Source: Methanobacteriota archaeon
GTDB taxonomy: Archaea; Thermoplasmatota; Poseidoniia; Poseidoniales; Thalassarchaeaceae
Length of the DNA stretch: 12,107 nt
Direction of reading: 5' to 3'
Assembly (NCBI GenBank): GCA_002683155.1
Contig: NYST01000049.1
Span: forward strand, 1 to 12,107
The first letter of the stretch is position 1; every line of letters begins with the position of its first letter. This document shows, piece by piece, positions 1 to 7,390 of this stretch. The translations under genes and the position numbers were made by a program. The notes under the pieces are model-generated. The model made no database searches and had not been told where the DNA came from. It saw only the letters and a program-made list of their open reading frames with translations.

Positions 1-148
1 GTATCGAGTCCTATCTTTGTTCGTCTTTCCTAGGTGCCCTCGGAGCCTCACTAGGGTCATACCCTACAGCATTGCTAAGCTTCGCTGCTCTGGTTCTGAT
101 ATTCCTCAGACCGTTCCCGAATCTCCTTGCATCGCTTGATTTGTGGTT
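1..148 (+). other. Left-edge stretch, possible 3' end of an upstream membrane-protein gene
   Basis: No gene can be named here. The forward frame beginning at base 3 is open from the edge and reads as a hydrophobic protein tail, with segments such as LGALGASLGSYPTALLSFAA followed by LVLIFLRPFPNLLASL, which would suit the last membrane helices of a transporter. That frame does not stop before the hairpin at 149-173 and stays open to 389, where it lies antisense to the RHH gene, so the tail cannot be placed. The frame starting at base 2 stops at 137-139, ten bases before the hairpin, but its Arg/Pro/Ser/Cys-rich translation looks like a shadow. Possible explanations are a frameshift near the end of the upstream gene or a non-coding 3' region. 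The downstream terminator does suggest that rightward transcription enters from the left. Confidence 0.3.
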
Positions 149-182
149 GGGGGAGCGGACACGCCGCTCCCCCGAGTTTTTT
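149..182 (+). terminator. Strong GC hairpin with T-run
   Basis: A perfect 10-bp stem (GGGGGAGCGG at 149-158 with CCGCTCCCCC at 164-173) closes a 5-base loop (ACACG). It is followed by GAG and six T residues at 177-182. The T-run is on the + strand only, so it would end rightward transcription from upstream of the window. It also separates that unit from the leftward RHH gene, whose stop is at 217. Archaeal termination depends mainly on T-runs and does not need a hairpin, so the stem may instead protect a 3' end. Confidence 0.6.
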
Positions 183-216
183 GTGTGCATCCCAACTTCG
201 CCCATATCTCTCTCTC

Positions 217-582
217 CTAAGCGTTTGAATCATCTTCGTGTCTGGAGCGCAACTCATCCATGCGCTTTCTCAATAGGTCCACTACAGTGGCACCCTCGAT
301 CATCTCCTTGCGGATCATCTCCCTCGCTGATTGCCTCAGTACGACATCTGCAGGCTCGCCGACAATCTTGCAGTAGTCCCTCATTCTGATGGTTAAATCC
401 GGACCTAGATCTACTTCTACTCGATCTCCCTTCCCTGGAAGGTGTGTCGAAAGCATCCTCTTCACTGCCTCTCGAATGACGTCAGACCTGTTTCTCATTC
501 CATCGAAGCCAACGAGTCTGTCTAGTTCCAGGAGGTGATCCTCTGGTATCCTTAGCGAGACCATTGGACTGTTGCCGGGCAC
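217..582 (-). CDS. Ribbon-helix-helix (CopG/NikR-like) transcriptional regulator
   Basis: A small DNA-binding regulator of 121 residues. Near the N-terminus, MVSLRIPEDHLLELDRLVGF (about residues 7-26) is the RHH beta strand plus first helix. NRSDVIREAVKRML (about 30-43) is the second helix with the typical N-R-S-x-V-I-R-E signature. RHH proteins dimerise and insert the paired beta strands into the major groove. The remaining ~70 residues include two likely helices (ADVVLRQSAREMIRKEMI and VVDLLRKRMDELRSR) and could form an oligomerisation or ligand domain. I do not see the His/Cys nickel ligands of NikR. I chose the GTG start at 582 because AGGAGG lies eight bases upstream. An ATG at 564, directly before the beta strand, is the alternative. 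The frame stays open to 693, but that extension would translate the promoter/operator region. The gene is divergent from the HD phosphohydrolase and probably autoregulated. The effector is unknown. Confidence 0.85.
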   Translation of the reverse strand: MPGNSPMVSLRIPEDHLLELDRLVGFDGMRNRSDVIREAVKRMLSTHLPGKGDRVEVDLGPDLTIRMRDYCKIVGEPADVVLRQSAREMIRKEMIEGATVVDLLRKRMDELRSRHEDDSNA

Positions 583-590
583 CTCCTGTT

Positions 591-596
591 CCTCCT
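591..596 (-). promoter_or_regulatory. Shine-Dalgarno site for the RHH gene
   Basis: On the minus strand AGGAGG ends eight bases before the GTG at 582. A second AGGAGGT at 581-587 overlaps that GTG and lies 16 bases before the ATG at 564, which is too far for optimal pairing. The spacing favours GTG 582 as the start. Confidence 0.6.
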
Positions 597-620
597 GAGT
601 CTGCGAGAGACGTGTACAGG

Positions 621-628
621 ATATAATT
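621..628 (-). promoter_or_regulatory. Candidate TATA box for the RHH gene
   Basis: The minus strand reads AATTATAT, an archaeal TATA-like octamer. Transcription starting about 25 bases downstream would begin near 597, just ahead of the Shine-Dalgarno at 591-596. The box overlaps the left end of the palindrome at 626-660, so a protein bound there could block TBP/TFB. The plus strand is also TATA-like here (ATATAATT) and could serve the divergent gene. Confidence 0.45.
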
Positions 629-660
629 GTATTGCAATTGAAATGCAATTGAATTACAAT
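626..660. promoter_or_regulatory. Imperfect palindrome with tandem repeats, candidate RHH operator
   Basis: A 35-bp AT-rich imperfect palindrome in which 28 of 35 positions match the reverse complement. The outer arms are ATTGTA and TACAAT. The interior holds two direct copies of TGCAATTGAA at 633-642 and 644-653, spaced 11 bp or one helical turn apart, each containing the self-complementary CAATTG. RHH dimers typically bind tandem short sites one turn apart, so this matches the expected target of the adjacent regulator. It overlaps the candidate TATA box of the RHH gene and lies upstream of the divergent HD gene, so it could control both. The repeats are directly visible; that the RHH protein binds them is inference. 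Confidence 0.6.
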
Positions 661-743
661 AACTAGATTATTGAGATTGCCATTTCGATGCACCTTACGA
701 GCGATTCAAGGCACAGTAGCGTCTGGCATCGCACGGTGCAACT

Positions 744-2060
744 GTGAAAGTCATCAATGATGCAATACATGGCCAATTCAAACTGGAGGGAGTTACCCAG
801 GAACTCCTTTCTACTCCTGAGATGAACAAACTAAGCCACATTAAGCAACTAGGTTTGGCTCATTTGGTTTTCCCTGGGGCCCACCATACGAGGTTTGAGC
901 ACTCACTTGGAGCGTCACACATTGCAGGAAGGATGGCAGAATCACTTTCCCTGGAGAAAATTGACAAAGACACATTGCAGGTCGCTGCAATGCTCCACGA
1001 CGTCGGTCATGGCCCCTATTCTCACACATTGGAGCATATTCTGGCCGATAGAGGGGGAATGGATCACATGGAGGTGACAAAAGGAATTATTCTGGGGGAG
1101 TATGATGTGATTGTGGATGGAGAGGGGGAGTCAATAGACGAAAGGAAATCAATTCCAGCCATCTTGGAGGACAATGACCTAGATCCAAAGCTAGTTTCCT
1201 CTTTGATAACTGGGCCAGACGCTTCAGGAACTGAGAGGTCTCTACTTAGTTGGACAGAGGGCAGAGAGGATTTTTCTGGAGAAGATAAGACATTGGCACA
1301 ACTTGTTCACGGGCCCGTTGACTGCGACCAACTCGACTATTTGCTCCGAGACTCGCATTTCACTGGGGTAAAGCATGGGGTGGTTGACCACAATCGACTA
1401 ATTGAGTGCCTTCGCAGTCAGGGCGGAGACATCGTTGTAGAGCAGGGGGGGCTATCTGCTCTAGAGGGCATGTTGGTGGCCAGGGGCCTAATGTACAGCG
1501 CGGTTTACTTCCATAGGGTAACAAGGGTTACTGAAGTGATGCTTTCTAGAGCCGTAGAAAGGGCAGGAGACGCTTTACCGGATTCTCTAGATCTTCAGAG
1601 GAGAGTCGATGCAGAGATTTGGGGCTCTTTGGATAAGGCTGGTGGTTTCTCTAGGGACATGATCACTCGGCTTAAGTATCGAAATTTGATGAAAGTCTGC
1701 CTCAGCCGGAGGAAGGATGATTTGGATTCTGAGCAGATAGCAAAACTAGCATCAATAGCCAATGATTTGAGTGTCAGGAGGGAGATCGAGGACGATATAG
1801 CATTCCGTGCAGGACTGGAACCCGGATACGTTGCGATAGACGTTCCGAGCGTCAAACTCCTTCTTTCTGAACCTAGGATGGCTCAAGTTGATGTCAAGGT
1901 AGTTGGTGATGATGGAAAGACCCGATGGCTCAAGGAGTTCACTCCTATGGCCGAGGCACTTAGGAAGAGACAGGTCAGTCAAGAAGCAGTATACGTGATG
2001 ACTTTGTCGGGGAACGAAAAAAGAGTGGCAGAAATAGCAAACCAGATTCTGTTCGAATAA
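744..2060 (+). CDS. HD-domain phosphohydrolase (COG1078/dNTPase-like)
   Basis: A soluble metal-dependent phosphohydrolase of 438 residues, similar in order and spacing of motifs to the HD proteins related to dGTPase and SAMHD1. The N-terminus KVINDAIHG is the typical opening of this family. Metal-ligand motifs are TRFEHSLG with His53, AAMLHDVGHGPYSH with His85-Asp86 and further His at 89 and 94, and VDCDQLDYLLRDS with Asp193/195/198. The likely activity is phosphoester hydrolysis of a nucleotide, perhaps a dNTP, but the sequence does not settle the substrate. The C-terminal ~200 residues are helical and continue the family architecture. The start is a GTG with no good Shine-Dalgarno, chosen because it matches the family's N-terminus and no upstream in-frame ATG exists. 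It is divergent from the RHH regulator and shares its operator region. About 98 bp without a visible hairpin separate it from gdhA. Confidence 0.88.
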   Translation: MKVINDAIHGQFKLEGVTQELLSTPEMNKLSHIKQLGLAHLVFPGAHHTRFEHSLGASHIAGRMAESLSLEKIDKDTLQVAAMLHDVGHGPYSHTLEHILADRGGMDHMEVTKGIILGEYDVIVDGEGESIDERKSIPAILEDNDLDPKLVSSLITGPDASGTERSLLSWTEGREDFSGEDKTLAQLVHGPVDCDQLDYLLRDSHFTGVKHGVVDHNRLIECLRSQGGDIVVEQGGLSALEGMLVARGLMYSAVYFHRVTRVTEVMLSRAVERAGDALPDSLDLQRRVDAEIWGSLDKAGGFSRDMITRLKYRNLMKVCLSRRKDDLDSEQIAKLASIANDLSVRREIEDDIAFRAGLEPGYVAIDVPSVKLLLSEPRMAQVDVKVVGDDGKTRWLKEFTPMAEALRKRQVSQEAVYVMTLSGNEKRVAEIANQILFE

Positions 2061-2158
2061 CGCCTTCTTGCCTGATTGTCTACTTGGAACATTGAAAAGG
2101 GGAACATACGGATGGCCGCCCGCCCACATAGGGGCTCAACATAATCGTTGGTGACCAA

Positions 2159-3514
2159 ATGGACAATGCGATAAAATCAGTATACGAGACAGTGAAAGCA
2201 AGAGACCCGAACCAGCCAGAGTTCCATCAGGCAGTCGAAGAAGTCCTCGACAGCCTTGGGCCTGTGATTTCCGAGTACCCGGACTACATTGATGTGGTCA
2301 AAGGGATGGTTGAGCCAGAGCGGGTGATTCAGTTCAGGGTTCCATGGTATGACGATGAGGGCAATCTCCACGTTAATCGAGGTTTCAGAGTCCAGTTCAA
2401 CAGCGCAATCGGACCATACAAAGGTGGACTAAGGTTTCATCCAAGCGTCAATCTATCGATCCTGAAGTTCTTAGGTTTTGAGCAGGTATTCAAGAACAGC
2501 CTAACCGGATTGCCAATGGGCGGGGGCAAGGGTGGTTCCGACTTCAATCCAAAGGGAAAGTCGGACTCGGAAGTAAAGAGGTTCTGCCAGTCATTCATGA
2601 GCGAGCTATGGAGGCATATTGGTGCTGACCTCGATGTCCCTGCTGGTGATATCGGAGTAGGTGGCAGAGAGATTGGATACCTTTTCGGAATGTATAGGAA
2701 GATGGCAAACGAGTTCACAGGGGTTCTAACCGGCAAGGGTCTCTCTTACGGAGGTTCTCTGATAAGGCCCGAGGCAACTGGCTACGGCTTGGTTTACTTC
2801 GCCAGGGAGATGTTGGCAACGAAGGGCAAGTCTTTCGACGGAGCAACAGTCGCAATCAGCGGCTCTGGAAATGTAGCCCAATTCGCCTGCGAGAAGGTCC
2901 TAGACCTCGGCGGAAAGCCAGTAACAATGTCAGACAGCAGTGGCTACATCTACGATGCCTCCGGCATCGATCGCGATAAGCTTGCTTGGATCATGGATCT
3001 CAAGAACAACAAGAGGGGACGTATCAAGGAATTCGCAGAACACTTCGACGGGGTCGAGTTCACCGAATCAAAGCCAGAGCCAAATCATAACGAGTTATGG
3101 AGCACAAAGGTCGACGTCGCCCTTCCCTGTGCAACTCAGAATGAAGTAAACGGGGCAGAGGCTCAGATGCTCGTAGAGAGTGGTGTAATTGCCGTTGCAG
3201 AGGGTGCAAACATGCCTTGTACACCCGAGGCAGTCGAGGTTTTCCTTGAGAATGGAATACTCTTCGCTCCCGGAAAGGCTAGCAATGCCGGAGGAGTCGC
3301 AACTTCCGGTTTGGAGATGAGTCAGAATAGCCTGAGGATGAGTTGGACCAGAGAAGAGGTAGATCAGAAGCTCGAGGGAATCATGGTGAACATCCACAAG
3401 AACGCCTTCGAGACGGCTGAGAAGTATGGCATGCCCGGTAACTACGTCGCGGGAGCAAACATCGCTGGATTCCTTAAGGTCGCAGAGTCTACAATGGCCC
3501 AGGGGATCCTCTGA
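2159..3514 (+). CDS. gdhA: Glutamate dehydrogenase, hexameric NADP-type
   Basis: Catalyses reversible reductive amination of 2-oxoglutarate with ammonium to glutamate, linking nitrogen assimilation to the TCA cycle in the cytoplasm. The 451-residue length matches the E. coli-type hexameric enzyme (about 447). The dimerisation/substrate domain holds GPYKGGLRF with Lys88, QVFKNSL with Lys112, the catalytic MGGGKGGSDF with Lys124, and VPAGDIGVGGREIG with Asp164. All sit four residues before their E. coli counterparts. The Rossmann domain begins around GSGNVA at 235-240, followed by MSDSSG, which in this class usually goes with NADP(H) use. No truncation or missing catalytic residue is seen. The ATG is preceded by GGTGA four bases upstream. 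It is more like the bacterial-type enzyme than the thermophilic archaeal GDH of about 420 residues. Its stop is only 2 bp from the stop of the convergent surface-protein gene. Confidence 0.95.
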   Translation: MDNAIKSVYETVKARDPNQPEFHQAVEEVLDSLGPVISEYPDYIDVVKGMVEPERVIQFRVPWYDDEGNLHVNRGFRVQFNSAIGPYKGGLRFHPSVNLSILKFLGFEQVFKNSLTGLPMGGGKGGSDFNPKGKSDSEVKRFCQSFMSELWRHIGADLDVPAGDIGVGGREIGYLFGMYRKMANEFTGVLTGKGLSYGGSLIRPEATGYGLVYFAREMLATKGKSFDGATVAISGSGNVAQFACEKVLDLGGKPVTMSDSSGYIYDASGIDRDKLAWIMDLKNNKRGRIKEFAEHFDGVEFTESKPEPNHNELWSTKVDVALPCATQNEVNGAEAQMLVESGVIAVAEGANMPCTPEAVEVFLENGILFAPGKASNAGGVATSGLEMSQNSLRMSWTREEVDQKLEGIMVNIHKNAFETAEKYGMPGNYVAGANIAGFLKVAESTMAQGIL

Positions 3515-3516
3515 TA

Positions 3517-5244
3517 CTACTCGCCTAGGTCTTCTTCTCTCCCATTGTAAATTGAGAGTAGCAAGTAGCCCCCTGCCGAAGTCGCTATCACCAAGGCGAT
3601 CAAGGCTGGAATGATAGTGGCCTCATCATCAACATCGGCAATTACCCAATTCACTATGTTTTGACTATCCCTCTGCCCTCCTCCGAAAGCAAACTCGTCA
3701 ACCAGTTGAGTGGGAGTTAGTATCCTGCAAGAGATTGAATCATCGCCTGGGACGGATACTCTCCAACTGAAAGAAATCTCAGCTTGCTCTCCCGGACCTA
3801 TGACCGTATTGGGGAAAGATGGCGAAATTTGCGAGGTTGCGTTGGTGCTGACATCCTCACAATTGAGTGCCAATGATGCTGCTGCAGAACCGGAATTCAG
3901 AATTACGCCTTCAACATTAACCGAATCACCCACTGTGGCTTCGCTCAGTTCCCCCTCTTCCCCCATCACAACCAAGCTAACCCAGGACACCATCGGAGTT
4001 CCGCTTTCGACTACTACTTCCGAGTCCCATGTAAGTTCGAATTGACCCCCTCCATAGTCCCCTATGCCGGATTCCTCCGGATTCCATGCAGTTCTGTAGT
4101 CTGTAATGGTGACAATGGCTTGCTCACTCCAGATTGGGTTTTCCTCCCAAGTGTTGTCTTCTGACCATGCTATCTCGACCACCCTCTCCCGTCCACCATC
4201 GATGAATGAAACACCCATTTCGTTACTGAAGTTTGAATAGCTAGGAAATTTGTACATCCCAGTGATATCGAATTTGACGAACATCGCATCGAAGGAAAGG
4301 CTCTGATCGGATATTCTCCTCTCCCACTTGTCGGTCAATCCGCCGGAACCGCTCACATCATCTCCCCAGACGATTGATGAGTGTGCTCTGGCCCTGATGT
4401 CATGGTCATCTGTGCTGTTTGTGAATTGCGTATTCCCTCCTAGGTGGATTTCTGCATCATCGCTAGCCAATGTGATCGGTCCGACCCTATCAATGGAGGA
4501 ATCGTTGATGTGAATACTTCCCGATGTGGAGATATGTCCTCCGAATAGCGAAGAGGCATTTGCCCCCATGGAGCCATCAATTTCGATAGTGAATCCAGGT
4601 TCGCCATAAACCATCATATTTCTATGGGGGAAATCTGCGGCATCGGACCAGACTCTCTCCTGTCCCGCCTTCTCAACACTGATCTCACTAAGTGAAATCG
4701 GATGGCAAAGTGGACCAGTCAAACCCACCCAAGTATCAACTGGGCCGTTTCCTAGAGGAATGAAATCCTCCTCACCACTCAGTTCCTTAGTATCGTCTCC
4801 AAAGTGAGCAACTACGCCATCAAGCGTGAATCCTTGAATCGGACGTACGTACATCCTGACATTCTGGTTGGAAGATGAGGAGGCCAATACTGCTGATCGA
4901 TTCCCTTCATCACAATATCCGAACCCTGCCAATCCAGATGGCGGATGGCTTGCACTTAGTTCCGAATTTTCTAGATTCAATGAGGATGTTGAATCAACAT
5001 AGATGGAGACTTCATTGCTAATTTCTACTTGTGAATTCACAAAAGAAAGTGAACCGCCATTTACAATTCTTACATTCTGCGTCAGAGTCACTTCGTCCGA
5101 CCAAGTCATATTCGACTCGATGATGATGTCATCTCCTTCTGCTACAGAATTACTTGGAATGGCGGATACTGAAAATATTAGGATGAGGCACATCAATATC
5201 GGTTTTCTACTGTTCATTGATGCCTCGTCCAGACAGAGGGCCAT
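3517..5244 (-). CDS. Secreted, C-terminally anchored surface protein with CARDB-like domain
   Basis: A hypothetical envelope protein of 575 residues. A signal peptide is visible (NSRKP then ILMCLILIFSVSAI, probable cleavage after NSVA). The first third has repetitive hydrophobic/polar alternation (for example VRIVNGGSLSFVNSQVEIS and VDSTSSLNLENSELS), suggesting a beta-helix or beta-sandwich. Around residues 420-517 an Ig-like stretch resembles the CARDB adhesion fold, including VGDSVNVEGVILNSGS and IGPGEQAEISFSW, with Cys462 and Cys506 as a possible disulfide. Residues ~543-566 (IIPALIALVIATSAGGYLLL) form a membrane anchor, leaving a short acidic cytoplasmic tail. Seven N-X-S/T sequons lie in the exported part. 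I chose ATG 5244 because GGAGGGTG sits six bases upstream. ATG 5217 would give a more typical signal-peptide N-terminus, and ATG 5277 is also open. No enzymatic motif was recognised. It is divergent from carS. Confidence 0.75.
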   Translation of the reverse strand: MALCLDEASMNSRKPILMCLILIFSVSAIPSNSVAEGDDIIIESNMTWSDEVTLTQNVRIVNGGSLSFVNSQVEISNEVSIYVDSTSSLNLENSELSASHPPSGLAGFGYCDEGNRSAVLASSSSNQNVRMYVRPIQGFTLDGVVAHFGDDTKELSGEEDFIPLGNGPVDTWVGLTGPLCHPISLSEISVEKAGQERVWSDAADFPHRNMMVYGEPGFTIEIDGSMGANASSLFGGHISTSGSIHINDSSIDRVGPITLASDDAEIHLGGNTQFTNSTDDHDIRARAHSSIVWGDDVSGSGGLTDKWERRISDQSLSFDAMFVKFDITGMYKFPSYSNFSNEMGVSFIDGGRERVVEIAWSEDNTWEENPIWSEQAIVTITDYRTAWNPEESGIGDYGGGQFELTWDSEVVVESGTPMVSWVSLVVMGEEGELSEATVGDSVNVEGVILNSGSAAASLALNCEDVSTNATSQISPSFPNTVIGPGEQAEISFSWRVSVPGDDSISCRILTPTQLVDEFAFGGGQRDSQNIVNWVIADVDDEATIIPALIALVIATSAGGYLLLSIYNGREEDLGE

Positions 5245-5250
5245 GAATAT

Positions 5251-5258
5251 CACCCTCC
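5251..5258 (-). promoter_or_regulatory. Shine-Dalgarno site for the surface-protein gene
   Basis: The minus strand reads GGAGGGTG, close to the archaeal anti-16S complement GGAGGTGA, six bases before the ATG at 5244. The ATG at 5217 has only a weak GAGG. This site is the main reason for preferring 5244. Confidence 0.5.
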
Positions 5259-5335
5259 GAGGCTCAATATCTCTCACGTTTACATCACACCGAAATCGTG
5301 CGAAGGTTCATCCTCCGAATTTCTCTGCCAAGGCC

Positions 5336-6019
5336 ATGTCTTCGGATGCACTTCCTTGGGAAGACCCCCTAATTGCGCCTCTTCTTGTACTCTGGTTATA
5401 CTTGCCCGGTTATCTTTCGAACACTGCAGCTATGCTTGGCGGTAAGTGGATTCCCGATTTGACAGGGATTCCAGTATTCACCATCGATGGCGGGAAAGTG
5501 ATGTCGGATGGGAATAGAGTATTGGGGGATGGCAAGACATGGAACGGACTGATTGGGGGGACCGTAGGAGGTGGGCTATTGGGAATGCTCACTCATGCCA
5601 TTGCCAAAGGGAACCCAATTGACTCGGCACCATTCCTCGACCCCCTATCGTCATATGGGACGCATTCCTCTGAAATATCGGATGCTTGGTTCTACTTTGG
5701 TGAAGGCCCAGCAACCGCATTCGCAATGGGGTGCATTCTTGGATTCGGATGCATGGTCGGTGACTCGATGGGTTCTTTCGTCAAGCGTAGACTCGGTCAC
5801 AAGAGGGAAGGAACCACGAGCTCAAAGGCCCCATTGCTGGACACCCTGCCCTTCGCAGCATCGGCCTTTGTCTTTGGCCAGTTGCTACTCGCACCTTCCA
5901 TCGTGAGTAGTTCGGACCTCCTCATGGGCATGGTTATCCTTCTCCTCGCCACCCCAATTCTCCACAGATCTTTCAATATCATAGGATTTCGATTGGGCCT
6001 AAAGTCAGTGCCTTACTAG
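5336..6019 (+). CDS. carS: CDP-archaeol synthase
   Basis: An integral membrane CTP-transferase that activates 2,3-bis-O-geranylgeranylglyceryl phosphate with CTP to CDP-archaeol, the step before polar head-group attachment in archaeal ether lipids. Family signatures are in order: LPGYLSNTAAMLGGK (residues ~23-37), GDGKTWNGLIGG (64-75), and GDSMGSFVKRRLGHKREG (142-159) followed by LLDTLPF (167-173). These are the conserved cytosolic motifs of the DUF46/CarS family. Several hydrophobic stretches are visible, including PLIAPLLVLWLYLPG, TAFAMGCILGFGCM and LLMGMVILLLATPIL. At 227 residues it is longer than compact CarS proteins of about 175, with a roughly 30-residue polar loop around 92-122. The ATG at 5336 is chosen because the first helix follows directly; the frame stays open further upstream, but that part is antisense to the neighbouring gene. 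purD follows after 48 bp. Confidence 0.9.
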   Translation: MSSDALPWEDPLIAPLLVLWLYLPGYLSNTAAMLGGKWIPDLTGIPVFTIDGGKVMSDGNRVLGDGKTWNGLIGGTVGGGLLGMLTHAIAKGNPIDSAPFLDPLSSYGTHSSEISDAWFYFGEGPATAFAMGCILGFGCMVGDSMGSFVKRRLGHKREGTTSSKAPLLDTLPFAASAFVFGQLLLAPSIVSSSDLLMGMVILLLATPILHRSFNIIGFRLGLKSVPY

Positions 6020-6067
6020 TAATACTTCATGTGCAACCCATTATCATCTGAATAGCGAGCGAGAAAC

Positions 6068-7339
6068 ATGGTTGGAATGGATGTACTAGTGGTCGGTTCC
6101 GGGGGCAGGGAACACGCATTGGCAATTGGGCTTTCTCAGAGCGAGTCAGTCTCATCTGTACATTGTGCCCCTGGTAATGCAGGCACATCGATTGTGGCGA
6201 CCAACCACAATATTCCCGTTTCTGACATCGATGGAATCGTCAATCTAGCAATAGATCTGGGCGTTTCATTGGTTGTTGTTGGTCCCGAGGCACCCCTGGT
6301 GAATGGCCTTTCGGACATGCTAAGGGGGGAATCAATACCTAGTTTCGGCCCTCACTCGGAAGGTGCTCTTCTAGAGGGTTCGAAGACTCATGCAAAGACA
6401 GTAATGGAATCACTGGGAGTCCCAACCGGGAGATTCGAGAGAATCGACGAAATTGACTCCATAGAGGAAAGCTTGGATTCATTCACACCGCCGTGGGTAA
6501 TCAAGAGGGACGTACTTGCCGGCGGCAAAGGAGTCACTGTAACATCCTCCAGAGAAGATGCTCTTGATGCACTGAGAAATGCTATTCAGACTGACGGTTT
6601 CGTACTCATTGAAGAGCACCTCTCTGGAGAGGAAGCCTCCGTCCTGGTCATTATGGACGAGTCCGGTTATGTGATGCTTCCAGCGAGCCAGGATCACAAA
6701 CGGGTTGGGGATAATGACGAGGGCCCAAATACCGGCGGTATGGGTGCATACGCCCCAGCTCCAGTCGCGACTCCTTCAGTTTTGGCCCGAACCAGGTATG
6801 AGATAGTGGAGCCTATGCATCACTACCTGAGAAACTCGGAGGTCCCATATCGTGGTTGTCTATATGTCGGCCTAATGATTGATGAAGACGGGGCCCCAAG
6901 CGTTGTAGAGTTCAATGTGAGGCTTGGAGATCCAGAGGCGCAAGTTACTATTCCATTGATTAAGTCGGATTTGGGCCTGACTCTTCTTGCAGCGGCTCAG
7001 GGAAATCTTGCCGAATTCGAAGTCGAATTCAAGAACGTCCATGCAGCAACAGTTGTGTTGGCATCGGAGGGATATCCCGGAAACGTCTCTTCAGGAAGGG
7101 TTATTCAGGGATGGGACTCAACAATAGATGAGGGGCAGGTTCTAGGCTTCGTGCATCTCGCTGGTGCGAAAAGAAACGACTCTGGAGAACTAATTTCAAC
7201 TGGTGGCAGGGTACTTTCAGCAACAGGCATAGCCCCCACCCTAGGTGAGGCGCTAGATGCATCATACCAGATTATCGAGGGGATTGATCTCGAAGGTTCT
7301 CACTATAGGGGGGACATCGGTTTTCGCGCTCTTCCGTGA
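6068..7339 (+). CDS. purD: Phosphoribosylamine--glycine ligase (GAR synthetase)
   Basis: Second step of de novo purine synthesis: ATP-dependent joining of glycine to 5-phosphoribosylamine to give GAR, in the cytoplasm. The protein has 423 residues, close to the single-domain bacterial enzyme (about 430), and is not fused to PurM or PurN. The N-terminal fold has VLVVGSGGREHAL (residues 6-18) and VVGPEAPLVNGLSD. The ATP-grasp region carries PPWVIKRDVLAGGKGVTV, EEHLSGEEASVLV, SQDHKRVGDNDEGPNTGGMG and VEFNVRLGDPEAQ, in which Glu281 and Asn283 are the expected Mg-ATP ligands. All catalytic motifs are intact. An internal ATG at 6077 (MDVLVVGSGG) matches the usual family N-terminus and could be the true start; 6068 would suit a leaderless message. 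It may be co-transcribed with carS and is followed by a hairpin/T-run. Confidence 0.95.
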   Translation: MVGMDVLVVGSGGREHALAIGLSQSESVSSVHCAPGNAGTSIVATNHNIPVSDIDGIVNLAIDLGVSLVVVGPEAPLVNGLSDMLRGESIPSFGPHSEGALLEGSKTHAKTVMESLGVPTGRFERIDEIDSIEESLDSFTPPWVIKRDVLAGGKGVTVTSSREDALDALRNAIQTDGFVLIEEHLSGEEASVLVIMDESGYVMLPASQDHKRVGDNDEGPNTGGMGAYAPAPVATPSVLARTRYEIVEPMHHYLRNSEVPYRGCLYVGLMIDEDGAPSVVEFNVRLGDPEAQVTIPLIKSDLGLTLLAAAQGNLAEFEVEFKNVHAATVVLASEGYPGNVSSGRVIQGWDSTIDEGQVLGFVHLAGAKRNDSGELISTGGRVLSATGIAPTLGEALDASYQIIEGIDLEGSHYRGDIGFRALP

Positions 7340-7348
7340 CAAAAAAAC

Positions 7349-7371
7349 ACTCCAATGTGGGAGTTCTTTTT
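7349..7371 (+). terminator. Terminator after purD
   Basis: A short stem ACTCC (7349-7353) and GGAGT (7360-7364) with a 6-base loop is followed by TCTTTTT, ten bases after the purD stop. Seven A residues precede the stem, so it is roughly symmetrical. The stem is weak, but the T-run suits archaeal termination. It separates carS-purD from the aglB promoter. Confidence 0.55.
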
Positions 7372-7390
7372 CCACTACGTTCTACGAACG

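Noticed and set aside
15..125. Minus-strand stretch with a CCTAG/CTAGG hairpin and AGGAAAGACG, faintly like the 3' half of 5S rRNA
   Set aside because: The highly conserved 5S loop sequence CCAUUCCGAAC is missing and no 5' strand pairs with the putative 3' end.
72..389. Forward open frame with a TTG start
   Set aside because: Its second half is antisense to the well-supported RHH gene and it contains the terminator hairpin. Only the part before about 148 could be a real gene tail.
583..693. N-terminal extension of the RHH frame back to an ATG at 693
   Set aside because: It would translate the AT-rich palindrome and promoter. The Shine-Dalgarno and the RHH beta strand both place the start at 582 or 564.
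5003..5335. Upstream in-frame extension of carS
   Set aside because: It is antisense to the surface-protein signal-peptide region and lacks membrane-protein character. The family motifs and first helix fit a start at 5336.
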